A stretch of DNA of 64,000 nt from Treponema denticola (GTDB lineage: Bacteria; Spirochaetota; Spirochaetia; Treponematales; Treponemataceae), in contig NZ_CP051302.1 of NCBI RefSeq assembly GCF_024181405.1, positions 1,674,001 to 1,738,000 on the forward strand, given 5' to 3'. Positions within the stretch are counted from its first letter, which is position 1. Each line of letters starts with the position of its first letter. The notes beneath the pieces are model-generated. The model saw nothing but the letters and a program-made list of their open reading frames with translations. It ran no database searches and was not told the origin of the DNA. This document shows positions 40,965-50,405 of the stretch, piece after piece. Made by a program: the position numbers and the translations under genes.

Positions 40965-42828
40965 TTACATCTACCTTTGAAAAATCCGGAGTAGGGATTC
41001 CCAACACCTTCCTTATTTGTGCTAAATTTTTAGGACCTTTTAATCCGGCACCGGGAATATTTGTTTCATTCGGCATATTTATTAAGGCGAAAACCCGTAA
41101 AGGTTTTGCTTTTCCCTTAACGGTAACTGAGGGCATTTCTTCAACAACAACATGATTTTTTACCAAATTATAAGTATATTCGGTAATAAGGATGTCGGTG
41201 CCCATGGGTTTATTTAAAGCTTCGACTCTTGAAGCCGTGTTTACCGCATCCCCTATGACCGTATACTCCATCCTCTCATGAGAACCTATTTGCCCTGCAA
41301 CCACTGCTCCGGAATTTATTCCGCAGCCTATTCTGATGATAGGTTTTTTATCTCCTCCGCGGCCTCTATTAAAAAATATAAGCGCAGCCCGCATTTTAAG
41401 AGCTGCACGAAGGCAGTTTAAAGCATCTTCTTCCGGATTACCTGTAGATCTGGGAGCGCCCCATACAGCCATGATGGCATCCCCTATAAATTTATCTACA
41501 ACTCCGTTTGTTTTATTTACGCAGTCTACCATCAAGGTCATATACTCATTTAAAAATTCTACAACCTCAGACGGATCCATTTTTTCCGAAATCGCCGTAA
41601 AAGAACGGATATCCGAAAAGAATATAGTCGTTTCCTTTGTCTCGCCTCCAAGAGCCAATTCTCCACGCATTGCAAGCTCGGCTATTTCTTTGTTTATAAA
41701 GCGGCCGAAAGAATCTTTTAGCCTTTCTCTTTCGGCGAGACCCTTCCCCATTTCTACGAAGCTTGTTGTCAAAAGCCCAAGTTCATCCTTAGTTTTAGCT
41801 TTTAAGTCTATTTCATAATTACCCTGCTTTATCTCATCTGCGGCAAGAGCAAGTTTTTTTACCGGACGGCTTATAGATTTGGAAAAGAACCATACAAAGA
41901 CTACGGAAAACGACAAAACAATTATACTTAAATAGATATTCCTTTTTGCGGTATTTTCTACAGGCTCCAAAAGAACATCTGCCGAGGCACTCGTTAAAAC
42001 TGCAAGATCTCCCAATGACAGCCTGTTATATGAACCGAAATATTCTTTACCGTCCTCATCTTTTACAAGAACCTGCCTGTCATTATCGCCGTTTTCCCGC
42101 ATCTGTGTAAAAAGAGGAAAATTACTTACATTTGCTTTGTTTTTAACAAGATTAAAGTCAGGGTGAATAAGCACATCACCTTTATTATTAACAAGATATG
42201 TTGTCTGCATTGTGCCGGCGCCGAAACTTTCTGAAAGCTTTTCGGCCGAAAAGAAAACAACCAATCCCTGAGCTAAACCCTTTTCGGTATAAGGGTAGAA
42301 AAAAACCAGCATGGGCATATCAAAAAGCCAAGCGGCATTTAAGACCTGAGTTATACCTTTTTCGGCTTGAAGCAAGGAATCCTTTGATTGCAGCAAAAAT
42401 TTATCTACCAAGTCAAAATCAATATCATTTGAAGCAAAAAAACGGGAACTTATAAGTTTTGTTTCCACACCGGCTTCTCTCTTGGAGTCCGTAACCAGTA
42501 TTGCCGCTACATAGGGATTTTTTTCGAAATATAAGGACGATATCTGATTCGAAAAAGAGCTTGAATTTTCATTTGTATTAAGCATATCTAAGAGTAAAGA
42601 AGCATTGGCTCTTAATGCCGTCAAGTCTTTTTCGGTCGAAGATGCCGCCTGTTTGTTTACAGTTCGGTTGTTTTCTTCAGCCGTGAGCTGAACATCCAAG
42701 CGGCCGAACCATGTAACTAAAGCCGTAATTCCGCCCAAGGATAGGATAATCAAAATAGATATAATTACAACCAGTTTTGCTCCTATCGAAAACCTTACCT
42801 TAGTTTGCCCAGTTTCTTGTCTACTCAT
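40930..42828 (-). CDS. Membrane-bound class III adenylate cyclase with HAMP
   Basis: The protein has 632 residues. Membrane helix about 15-38; a periplasmic Cache-like sensor about 40-300; second helix about 305-325; a HAMP domain (FSKSISRPVKKLALAADEIKQGNYEID); then the cyclase domain about 400-585. The metal Asp pair is seen in FFSDIRSF and VDKFIGDAIMAVWG, which also holds the adenine-selecting Lys. VIGDAVNTASRVE carries the adenine-selecting Asp and the transition-state Asn and Arg. It should make cAMP when the periplasmic sensor is engaged. It is the first gene of the operon 42828 to 31798 and has a clear promoter. Confidence 0.93.
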   Translation of the reverse strand: MSRQETGQTKVRFSIGAKLVVIISILIILSLGGITALVTWFGRLDVQLTAEENNRTVNKQAASSTEKDLTALRANASLLLDMLNTNENSSSFSNQISSLYFEKNPYVAAILVTDSKREAGVETKLISSRFFASNDIDFDLVDKFLLQSKDSLLQAEKGITQVLNAAWLFDMPMLVFFYPYTEKGLAQGLVVFFSAEKLSESFGAGTMQTTYLVNNKGDVLIHPDFNLVKNKANVSNFPLFTQMRENGDNDRQVLVKDEDGKEYFGSYNRLSLGDLAVLTSASADVLLEPVENTAKRNIYLSIIVLSFSVVFVWFFSKSISRPVKKLALAADEIKQGNYEIDLKAKTKDELGLLTTSFVEMGKGLAERERLKDSFGRFINKEIAELAMRGELALGGETKETTIFFSDIRSFTAISEKMDPSEVVEFLNEYMTLMVDCVNKTNGVVDKFIGDAIMAVWGAPRSTGNPEEDALNCLRAALKMRAALIFFNRGRGGDKKPIIRIGCGINSGAVVAGQIGSHERMEYTVIGDAVNTASRVEALNKPMGTDILITEYTYNLVKNHVVVEEMPSVTVKGKAKPLRVFALINMPNETNIPGAGLKGPKNLAQIRKVLGIPTPDFSKVDVNEDEKKYKIQS

Positions 42829-42878
42829 TACTTATAACCCCTGTAATTACGAACTTTAAATATCTCCCTCAGGCCGAG

Positions 42879-42907
42879 ATACTATCATAATTTACAGTCT
42901 TTTTCAA
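42879..42907 (-). promoter_or_regulatory. Promoter of cyclase / FecR / lipoprotein operon
   Basis: On the minus strand: -35 TTGAAA, a 17-nt spacer and -10 TAGTAT. The predicted leader is about 45 nt. Confidence 0.6.
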
Positions 42908-42946
42908 GCTATATTCTTTTTTTAAAGACAAGGACTGAGCATCCTC

Positions 42947-45526
42947 TTACCCCTTCTTAAAGATAAGGCTCTCATCCCCCTTGTCAACCAGTATTGTGCT
43001 TCCTTCGGGGAATTTGCCTTCGAGGACTTCGCGGGCGAGTTTGTTTTCAAGCTCGGCCTGTATGGCCCTCTTCAGGGGGCGGGCACCGAACATAGGGTCG
43101 TAGCCTATGTCTGCAAGAAAATCCTTAGCCTTATCCGAAACTTTTAAGCCTAGTCTGCGGGCCTGCAAGCGTTCTGCAACTGACCTCAGCTGAATATCGA
43201 CGATCTTTCGTATATGCTCTTTTTCGAGCCTGTTAAAGGTTAAGATTTCATCGATGCGGTTTAAAAATTCCGGTCTAAAATTATCGCGGAGGATTTGGGT
43301 AATTTCTTCTTTTATACTTCCCATATCCTTTGCGGTCAATATATACTCGGAACCTATGTTGCTGGTCATAATTATAATTGTGTTCTTAAAATCGACTACC
43401 CTGCCCTGCCCGTCGGTAAGACGCCCGTCATCCAAAATCTGCAAAAAGACGTTAAACACATCTTGATGAGCTTTTTCGATTTCGTCAAAGAGGATTACGC
43501 TGTAGGGCCTGCGTCTTACGGCCTCGGTAAGCTGGCCTCCCTCATCATAGCCCACATATCCGGGGGGTGCTCCTATCAGGCGGCTCACGGAATGTTTTTC
43601 CATGTACTCGCTCATATCAATTCGGGTAAGAGCTTTTTCGTCATTGAACAAAAAGTCGGCTAGGGTTCTGGCTAATTCGGTCTTGCCGACACCGGTGGGG
43701 CCTATACATAAAAAACTTCCCAAGGGACGGTTCATGTCGGAAAGACCTGCCTTGTTTCTTCTTATAGCATCCGAAACCACCCTTACGGCTTCATCTTGTC
43801 CGACGACGCGGGTTTGTAAAACTTTTTCAAGCTGTAAGAATTTTTGCATCTCGCTTGCAAGCATTTTTGCAACGGGAATACCTGTCCACATTGAAACGAT
43901 TCGGGCTATATCTTCTTCACAAACCTCTTCGCGTAAAAGCTGTCCCTGCTGACCGGCTTTTTTTTCAAGCTCGGCAGTAACGGCAGCTATCTTTTTTTCG
44001 AGCTCGGGAATTTTTCCGTATTTTAGCTCGGCGGCCTTGTTTAAGTTTCCTTCCCGGCTGTACTTGGTTTCTTCGATACGGAGCTGTTCCAATTCTTCCT
44101 TGTATTTGCGGGATTCGTTAATGCGGGACTTTTCGTTTTGCCATTGGGCCTGCATCGCATTCCGTTTTGAAGAAAGCTCTGCCAATTCTTCTTCAAGTTT
44201 TAAAAGCCTTTCCTTTGAGGCCGTATCGTTTTCTTTTCCTATAGAAACCTTTTCGATATTCAATTGAAGAATTTTGCGCTCAACCTGATCAAGTTCAACA
44301 GGCTGGCTTTCTATTTCCATTTTAAGGCGGCTTGCGGCCTCATCCACAAGGTCGATTGCCTTGTCGGGCAAAAAGCGGTTTGTGATATAACGGTTGGAAA
44401 GTACAGCTGCCGCTATGAGGGCCTCATCCCTTATGCGTACCCCGTGATGAACTTCATATTTTTCCTGTAAGCCGCGCAGAATTGCTATCGTGTCTTCAAC
44501 CGTAGGTTCGGGACAGTAAACCTGTTGGAAGCGGCGTTCAAGGGCGGCATCTTTTTCGATGTATTTTCGGTATTCGTTTAAGGTGGTGGCTCCTATCGCC
44601 CTGAGCTCTCCGCGGGCAAGGGCCGGCTTTAATAAGTTTGAAGCATCCATCGAGCCTTCGCTTGCTCCGGCACCTACAAGGGTGTGAAGCTCGTCGATAA
44701 ATAGAATGACTCGGCCTTCGGATTTTTGCACTTCGGAAATTACGGCCTTTAATCTTTCTTCAAATTCGCCGCGGAATTTTGCTCCTGCGACCAAGGCTCC
44801 GAGGTCGAGGGATAAAAGTCTTTTTCCCTTTAAGCTGTCGGGTACATCGCCTGAAACGATACGCCTTGCGAGGCCTTCGACTATGGCTGTTTTTCCGACT
44901 CCCGGTTCTCCGATCAAAACGGGATTGTTTTTTGTTCTGCGGGAAAGAACCTGCATTACCCGCCTTATTTCTTCATCCCGTCCGATTACGGGATCTATCT
45001 TTTCGTTTTTTGCAAGCTGTGTAAGGTCACGGCAAAATTTTTCCAAACTTCTAAATGTAGATTCGGGATTTTCGCTTGTTACTCTGTTGTTTCCGCGGAT
45101 TTCTTTAAGCGCAGAAAGGAGATTTTTTAGATTGATACCCCGTGAACGCAAAAGTTCTCCCGTTTCGTCCTTAGATTCACTTAGAGCGAGTAAAAGATGT
45201 TCGGTAGAAACATATTCGTCTTTTAATTTATCTGCATAGCCTTCGGCATTTGCAAAAACCTTTGCAAGTAAGGGCGAAATATAAGTTTGAGCGGACTGTC
45301 CCGTAACACGGGGCTTTCTGTCAAGCATTTTATCGAGGTCATCCAAAAGACTTTCGGGACTTACTCCGATTTTTTCTACTAAAGGCGGAACAATTCCGTC
45401 CTCTTGTTCTAAAAGAACATACAAAAGATGTTCACTTTCAACCTGACTGTGGTCGTCTCTTTGGGCAAGCGAAGAAGCCTCTTGAACGGCTTCCGATGCC
45501 TTAACTGTATACTTATCTATATTCAT
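42947..45526 (-). CDS. clpB: ATP-dependent disaggregase ClpB
   Basis: The protein has 859 residues, the normal ClpB length. Clp N-domain repeats at 1-145; first AAA+ domain with Walker A GEPGVGKT (about 205) and [13 protein letters not shown]; the coiled-coil middle domain (about 400-525) that separates ClpB from ClpA/ClpC; second AAA+ domain with GPTGVGKT (about 605) and [15 protein letters not shown]. There is no ClpP-binding IGF loop that I can see. It rescues aggregated proteins with DnaK. No CIRCE element lies upstream. It is divergent from the AbgT transporter gene. Confidence 0.98.
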   Translation of the reverse strand: MNIDKYTVKASEAVQEASSLAQRDDHSQVESEHLLYVLLEQEDGIVPPLVEKIGVSPESLLDDLDKMLDRKPRVTGQSAQTYISPLLAKVFANAEGYADKLKDEYVSTEHLLLALSESKDETGELLRSRGINLKNLLSALKEIRGNNRVTSENPESTFRSLEKFCRDLTQLAKNEKIDPVIGRDEEIRRVMQVLSRRTKNNPVLIGEPGVGKTAIVEGLARRIVSGDVPDSLKGKRLLSLDLGALVAGAKFRGEFEERLKAVISEVQKSEGRVILFIDELHTLVGAGASEGSMDASNLLKPALARGELRAIGATTLNEYRKYIEKDAALERRFQQVYCPEPTVEDTIAILRGLQEKYEVHHGVRIRDEALIAAAVLSNRYITNRFLPDKAIDLVDEAASRLKMEIESQPVELDQVERKILQLNIEKVSIGKENDTASKERLLKLEEELAELSSKRNAMQAQWQNEKSRINESRKYKEELEQLRIEETKYSREGNLNKAAELKYGKIPELEKKIAAVTAELEKKAGQQGQLLREEVCEEDIARIVSMWTGIPVAKMLASEMQKFLQLEKVLQTRVVGQDEAVRVVSDAIRRNKAGLSDMNRPLGSFLCIGPTGVGKTELARTLADFLFNDEKALTRIDMSEYMEKHSVSRLIGAPPGYVGYDEGGQLTEAVRRRPYSVILFDEIEKAHQDVFNVFLQILDDGRLTDGQGRVVDFKNTIIIMTSNIGSEYILTAKDMGSIKEEITQILRDNFRPEFLNRIDEILTFNRLEKEHIRKIVDIQLRSVAERLQARRLGLKVSDKAKDFLADIGYDPMFGARPLKRAIQAELENKLAREVLEGKFPEGSTILVDKGDESLIFKKG

Positions 45527-45604
45527 GTATAAAAAATAATAAAAATTCGGGAAAAAATCAACAATCTAATCTTAAAATATCAGACGAATTTGAAGAAAGA
45601 CAAC

Positions 45605-45633
45605 TTGTCATATTTTGAATCATCATATATAAT
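45605..45633 (+). promoter_or_regulatory. Promoter of AbgT-family gene
   Basis: -35 TTGTCA, a 17-nt spacer and a perfect -10 TATAAT. The leader of about 45 nt ends with an AGGAG Shine-Dalgarno. Confidence 0.75.
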
Positions 45634-45683
45634 GCCGAAACTGCCTTTTTCACAGAGGCAAATACATTTTCTAGGAGTTCTTC

Positions 45684-47234
45684 ATGGATAAAAAAAAGAA
45701 CAAGGAAGTTTCAGGCTTCCTAAAAGGAGTTGAAAGGATCGGAAACAAGCTGCCGCATCCTGCTATGATTTTCTTAATTTTAAGTATCATTGTAATCATC
45801 GTTTCTGCACTCGCAGAAGCCTACGGCACTCCCGTTACCTACTTTGATGCAAAAAAGGGAAAAGAAGTTACTATCGGAGCTGTATCGCTTTTAAACCTTG
45901 ACGGTCTTAGGTACATTCTAAACACCGCTACAAAGAATTTTACAGGCTTTGCACCCTTGGGAACGGTTTTGGTTGCCATGCTCGGTGTAGGTGTTGCAGA
46001 GTGGACAGGACTTATCAATACCTCTCTTAAAAAACTTCTTTCAGGCGTTCACCCCAGACTTTTGACTGTTGTTGTTGTTTTCGCAGGTGTTATGAGCAAT
46101 ATCGCTTCGGACGCAGGATACGTTGTAGTTATTCCCCTTGGAGCCATCGTATTTGCTAATGCAGGCCGCCACCCGATGGCCGGTCTAGCAGCCGCTTTTG
46201 CAGGTGTTTCGGGAGGTTTCTCTGCCAACCTTATGCTCGGTACAATCGACCCTCTTTTGACAGGTATTACAGCTGAAGCCTTGCATAATGCAGGAATGGA
46301 TATAGCTATCGACCCGACATGTAACTGGTTCTTTATGATTGCTTCCACTTTCCTTCTTACGGTTGTAGGTACATTTGTTACGGAAAAAATTGTTGAAAAG
46401 AACTTAGGAACATATAACGGATCATACAAGCCGGACAACATGCCTATTTCCGATGTTGAAAACAAGGGACTCAAACTTGCAGGTATTTCAATTTTAGTAG
46501 TTTTAGTTCTTTTAATTATCGGCCTTTTCGGTCTTCCCAAGCTCCCCGGTCTTGCAGTTTTAAGAGAAATCGATCCCAAAACAGGGGAAAGCTCAATTTC
46601 AAACTTTATGCACGGAGGTCTTTTGCCGGTAATTCTTTTAATCTTCTTGATTCCCGGTCTTATTTACGGAAAGAAAACAGGAAAGATTAATTCTTCACAT
46701 GACCTCGTTAAGGGTATGTCTCAGGCTATGAGCTCGATGGGCGGTTATCTCGTATTGAGCTTTTTCGCTGCACAGTTTGTAAACTACTTCGGAAAAACAA
46801 ACCTCGGAACAATCATTTCGGTAAACGGTGCAAACTTTTTAAAGAGCATCGGCTTTACAGGCTTGCCGCTTATAATCTCCTTCGTTATTATTTCGGCCTT
46901 CCTTAACCTCTTCATGGGCTCGGCTTCTGCAAAGTGGGCTATTATGGCTCCTATCTTTGTTCCCATGATGGTAAACCTAGGCTTTTCACCTGCTTTAACA
47001 CAGGTAGCTTACCGAATCGGAGATTCAAGTACAAACCTCATCACTCCCCTGATGAGCTATTTTGCAATGATTGTTGTATTTATGAAAAAATACGATGAAG
47101 ATTCCGGTCTTGGAACATTGATTTCAACCATGCTGCCCTATTCAATCGCGTTCTTGCTTTCATGGATAGGCCTCATGATTATTTGGTACATCTTCGGTCT
47201 GCCCCTCGGCCCCGGAGCATTTATCCACATCTAA
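45684..47234 (+). CDS. AbgT-family transporter
   Basis: The protein has 516 residues with about 12 hydrophobic segments. The opening FLKGVERIGNKLPHPAMIF is the family signature start. AGVMSNIASDAGYVVVIPLGA, HPMAGLAAAFAGVSGGFSANLML and FLNLFMGSASAKWAIMAPIFVPMM, with GDSSTNLITPLMSYF near the end, match both re-entrant repeats. The family takes up p-aminobenzoyl-glutamate or, in some members, exports sulfonamides. No abgA/abgB hydrolase genes are adjacent, so the exact substrate is open. Confidence 0.95.
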   Translation: MDKKKNKEVSGFLKGVERIGNKLPHPAMIFLILSIIVIIVSALAEAYGTPVTYFDAKKGKEVTIGAVSLLNLDGLRYILNTATKNFTGFAPLGTVLVAMLGVGVAEWTGLINTSLKKLLSGVHPRLLTVVVVFAGVMSNIASDAGYVVVIPLGAIVFANAGRHPMAGLAAAFAGVSGGFSANLMLGTIDPLLTGITAEALHNAGMDIAIDPTCNWFFMIASTFLLTVVGTFVTEKIVEKNLGTYNGSYKPDNMPISDVENKGLKLAGISILVVLVLLIIGLFGLPKLPGLAVLREIDPKTGESSISNFMHGGLLPVILLIFLIPGLIYGKKTGKINSSHDLVKGMSQAMSSMGGYLVLSFFAAQFVNYFGKTNLGTIISVNGANFLKSIGFTGLPLIISFVIISAFLNLFMGSASAKWAIMAPIFVPMMVNLGFSPALTQVAYRIGDSSTNLITPLMSYFAMIVVFMKKYDEDSGLGTLISTMLPYSIAFLLSWIGLMIIWYIFGLPLGPGAFIHI

Positions 47235-47260
47235 TCGATTTTACGATTATCTAAAAATAA

Positions 47261-47297
47261 CCCCGCCTTGCTGTCTTTTAAACGGCCGGGCGGGGTT
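47261..47297. terminator. Bidirectional terminator
   Basis: ACCCCGCC (47261-47268) pairs with GGCGGGGT (47290-47297), flanked by A-rich sequence on the left and a T-run on the right. It separates the convergent AbgT and SanA-like genes. Confidence 0.85.
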
Positions 47298-47304
47298 TTA
47301 ATTT

Positions 47305-47985
47305 TTAAAAATCCCATGTGTCTTTTGCATTTCCAGTTATCGGTATTTTCTTACCGAGAAATGTAGGCTTTACATTGAACATTACCAAAAAGAAGGTTTT
47401 TACCCTTGCTAGAGCTTCTCTTATTTCCCAGCTTATACGGGTTTCCCTGCTGTACCTTAAAACCTCAGGAGCTTCATAGGCTATAACATCGAGGCCTAAT
47501 TTTCTTCCTATGTAGACGGCTCTTGCGGTATGGAAGGCCTGTGTTACCACAACGGCATCTTCAACACAAAAGATTTCCCGGGCACGGTACATTGTTTCAT
47601 ATGTAGAAAAACCTGCATGATCCATAAAGATTAGATTCTCATCAGTGCCGTAAATATCCTGCATAAAAATACGCATTCTGTTTACCTCATCATAGCCCTT
47701 TCTTCCGTGGTCGCCTGAAATCAAAACTCTTTCGGCTTTTTTGTTTTTTAAACAATTTACGGCGGCTTCGATCCTATCCCTCACAACATGCGAAACCGTG
47801 TTTTTATATACCTTAGCTCCGGGGACAATCACAACATATTTTTCCGGCAAGGCGGAAATGTTTTTATAAATATAAGGTTTTGAATAGTTAAGCATGTAGA
47901 TGTTTATACTTACAATTCCTATTAAAATTAAAGCAAAAAGAAAAATAATGCATAAGGCTATTTTTTTTATGGATTTAGATTTCAT
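47305..47985 (-). CDS. SanA/YdcF-type DUF218 membrane protein
   Basis: The protein has 226 residues. One N-terminal membrane helix (about 8-28) is followed by a DUF218 domain: VVIVPGAKVYKN, RIEAAVNCLKNKKAERVLISGDHG, EVNRMRIFMQDIYGT, FMDHAGFSTYETMYRAREIF and VVVTQAFHTARAVYIGRKLG. This is the SanA branch, which supports envelope barrier function (vancomycin exclusion in E. coli). The biochemical activity is unknown. The ATG has an AGGAG Shine-Dalgarno. Confidence 0.92.
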   Translation of the reverse strand: MKSKSIKKIALCIIFLFALILIGIVSINIYMLNYSKPYIYKNISALPEKYVVIVPGAKVYKNTVSHVVRDRIEAAVNCLKNKKAERVLISGDHGRKGYDEVNRMRIFMQDIYGTDENLIFMDHAGFSTYETMYRAREIFCVEDAVVVTQAFHTARAVYIGRKLGLDVIAYEAPEVLRYSRETRISWEIREALARVKTFFLVMFNVKPTFLGKKIPITGNAKDTWDF

Positions 47986-48010
47986 GTAACCGGGAGCTCC
48001 TACGGCTTAT

Positions 48011-48039
48011 ATTATACCATAAAAAACTGAATATGTGTA
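48011..48039 (-). promoter_or_regulatory. Promoter of SanA-like gene
   Basis: On the minus strand: -35 TACACA, a 17-nt spacer and a perfect -10 TATAAT. Confidence 0.5.
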
Positions 48040-48088
48040 TGGATGCGGGGTTTAAAAGCACCATCAATCAATCCCTTCAATTCTTCCC

Positions 48089-48117
48089 TTGTACAATCCG
48101 TAAAAACGTGGTACAAT
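48089..48117 (+). promoter_or_regulatory. Promoter of UvrD-type helicase gene
   Basis: -35 TTGTAC, a 17-nt spacer and -10 TACAAT. The leader of about 45 nt contains a GGAGG Shine-Dalgarno. Confidence 0.6.
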
Positions 48118-48167
48118 GCAAAACCTTAGCTTAACTGAAAGGTTTTTAATTTTTTTGGAGGATTGTT

Positions 48168-50405
48168 TTGGCTCAACCGGATTATTTGAATATTCTTAAT
48201 GAAGAGCAGCTTGCGGCTGTTAAGCATCAGGGTTCTCCTCTTTTGATTCTTGCGGGGGCGGGGTCAGGAAAGACTCGGGTTATTACCACCAAGATCGCAT
48301 ACCTTATTGCCGAACATAATATCGAACCTGAACGTATCCTCGCCGTAACATTTACAAACAAGGCCGCCAAAGAAATGTCCGAAAGAGCATCTTATCTGGA
48401 TAAAAGAGCAGAGCGGGCTATGATCCGAACCTTTCATTCTTTTGGAGCATGGATTTTACGCATGTATGCGGAATGGGCAGGGCTTTCACATAATTTTACA
48501 ATCTATGATGATGACGACGCTCTTTCCCTTTTAACCCAAGCCTCCCCTGCTCTTACAAAAAATGCAGCCCGCGGCATCATAAAAAAAATTTCGCGTGCAA
48601 AGGATTATTGCCTTCTCCCCGATGATCCGCTTTTGCAGGAAGTCGATCCTAATCCAGAGTTTGCAAAAATCTATGCCGACTATCAAAAGAGATTAAAAGA
48701 AACCGGAAACGTAGACTTCGGGGATCTTATCATGATTCCTGTTATGCTCTTAAAAGAAAATCCGCAAATCAGAGCCTCTCTTCAAAACCGCTTTTCCGTA
48801 ATAATGGTCGATGAATATCAGGACTCGAACATAGCCCAATTTGAATTCTTAAAAGTCCTCACAGGAGAGAACACCTACATCTGTGTTGTAGGAGATGATG
48901 ACCAATCTATCTACCGTTTCCGCGGTGCCGAAGTTCAAAACATATTAACATTTGCCGACACTTTTAAAAACACGAAGATAATAAGGCTCGAAAAAAATTA
49001 CCGCTCATATTCGGAAATTCTTGCGGTCGCAGATTCCGTTGTAAAAAAGAATACGGGCCGTCTCGGTAAAACCCTTGTAGCCGAAAGAGGAAAGGGACAA
49101 AAGCCTCACATTTATTTTTTGCCCAATCAGGAAACCGAGGCGGAACTTTGTGCCCGCCTTATATCGCAAGAAGTCGAAAACGGAGGAGCATATTCCGACT
49201 GGGCTGTCTTGTACAGAACTAACGCCCAATCCTTAAATTTTGAAACGGATTTTTTACACAAAAAAATTCCCTATCAGGTCATAGGTACTTTAAAATTTTA
49301 TGAGCGGGAAGAAATAAAGGATGCTCTTGCCGTTCTTGCCCTTATCTCAAACGGAAGGGACGAGGTCTCTTTAAGGCGTATCATAAACAAGCCTGCACGA
49401 GGTGTGGGAGAAATTACTCAAAAAAAATTAATCGATCTTTCCCGAGAACTTATGTTTTCTCAAAAAAGCGATGAGCTCAGTTTGGAGTCCAAGGACGATT
49501 ATATCTCGGCTATGTCTGCCCTCGTGAATTCGGTCTCCCTCACAAAAAAAGCAAAAGAAGGCCTAAAGAATTTTTTAAACACAATAAAGGAATTACGCAG
49601 CATAATAGAAGCAGGAGACATCTTTTTTAAAAAAGAAGAACCAAAGGGCGAAGGCTTGGCGCCTTTTATCTATGAGGTTTTAAAACAATCGGGCTTCGCC
49701 GAATATTACGAATCGCTAGACTCGGCTTCCGGCACTCAAAAGACGGCAAACTTAAATGAGCTTGCAAACACAGCATCGCTTTACGATTTTTCGGTAAAGG
49801 GTTTGAGCGAATTTTTAGAGCACATCGAATTGGATAGAAGCCTTGCCGGCTCCGAAGAAAAAAAAGATTCCGTAAACCTCATCACCATTCATAACACAAA
49901 GGGCTTGGAATTTAAAAACGTAATTATCACGGGCCTTGAAACGGGAGTTTTTCCCCGCGACAACGGAAACTTTGATGAGCTTGAAGAAGAAAGAAGACTT
50001 ATGTATGTAGCCTGCACCCGTGCAAAGGATGCACTCTACATGACAAGCTGCTCCTCGCGCCGCCTATACGGCAGCCTGACCTTTACCCAGCCAAGCCGCT
50101 TTATCTTCGAAATAGATAAAGACCTCGTAAATATCTCGGAGGCTTCATCTCCTTATTCTGCTTTTTCAGGCAGCTTCGGGAAACAAATCCCTGCCGATTT
50201 TGGAACAAAAAAAGAAGAACATCCCCTCCTTTCCAAATGGAAGAAGGGAGAAAAAATTTATCACGACGATTACGGCTACGGGGCAATAATTAAGGCCGAT
50301 ATTTCAAGCGGAGAACTTGTGGTAAACATCCAATTTGAAACCGGCCTTATAAAACGCTTTATGCCCGAATATCAGGCAAACGATATGACAATAATAAAAG
50401 ACTAA
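48168..50405 (+). CDS. UvrD/Rep/PcrA-type superfamily 1 DNA helicase
   Basis: The protein has 745 residues, with a TTG start supported by a well-spaced GGAGG. Q-motif LNEEQLAAV; Walker A AGAGSGKT at 29-36; AVTFTNKAAKEM; RTFHSFG; motif II VDEYQDSN; motif III GDDDQSIYRFRGA; motif IV LEKNYRS; motif V VNLITIHNTKGLEFKNV; motif VI EERRLMYVACTRAKD. The C-terminus (KKGEKIYHDDYGYGAIIKAD) is the Tudor-like tail found in PcrA/UvrD. It acts in nucleotide excision repair and replication restart. It is tail-to-tail with the symporter gene, sharing 4 nt. Confidence 0.96.
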   Translation: MAQPDYLNILNEEQLAAVKHQGSPLLILAGAGSGKTRVITTKIAYLIAEHNIEPERILAVTFTNKAAKEMSERASYLDKRAERAMIRTFHSFGAWILRMYAEWAGLSHNFTIYDDDDALSLLTQASPALTKNAARGIIKKISRAKDYCLLPDDPLLQEVDPNPEFAKIYADYQKRLKETGNVDFGDLIMIPVMLLKENPQIRASLQNRFSVIMVDEYQDSNIAQFEFLKVLTGENTYICVVGDDDQSIYRFRGAEVQNILTFADTFKNTKIIRLEKNYRSYSEILAVADSVVKKNTGRLGKTLVAERGKGQKPHIYFLPNQETEAELCARLISQEVENGGAYSDWAVLYRTNAQSLNFETDFLHKKIPYQVIGTLKFYEREEIKDALAVLALISNGRDEVSLRRIINKPARGVGEITQKKLIDLSRELMFSQKSDELSLESKDDYISAMSALVNSVSLTKKAKEGLKNFLNTIKELRSIIEAGDIFFKKEEPKGEGLAPFIYEVLKQSGFAEYYESLDSASGTQKTANLNELANTASLYDFSVKGLSEFLEHIELDRSLAGSEEKKDSVNLITIHNTKGLEFKNVIITGLETGVFPRDNGNFDELEEERRLMYVACTRAKDALYMTSCSSRRLYGSLTFTQPSRFIFEIDKDLVNISEASSPYSAFSGSFGKQIPADFGTKKEEHPLLSKWKKGEKIYHDDYGYGAIIKADISSGELVVNIQFETGLIKRFMPEYQANDMTIIKD

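Noticed and set aside
44706..45239. 177-codon open frame antisense to clpB
   Set aside because: It is a shadow of the strongly conserved clpB coding strand, with Arg/Ser-rich composition typical of antisense frames.
45527..45600. CIRCE or heat-shock operator before clpB
   Set aside because: No TTAGCACTC-N9-GAGTGCTAA was found; only a weak sigma-70-like pattern is present.
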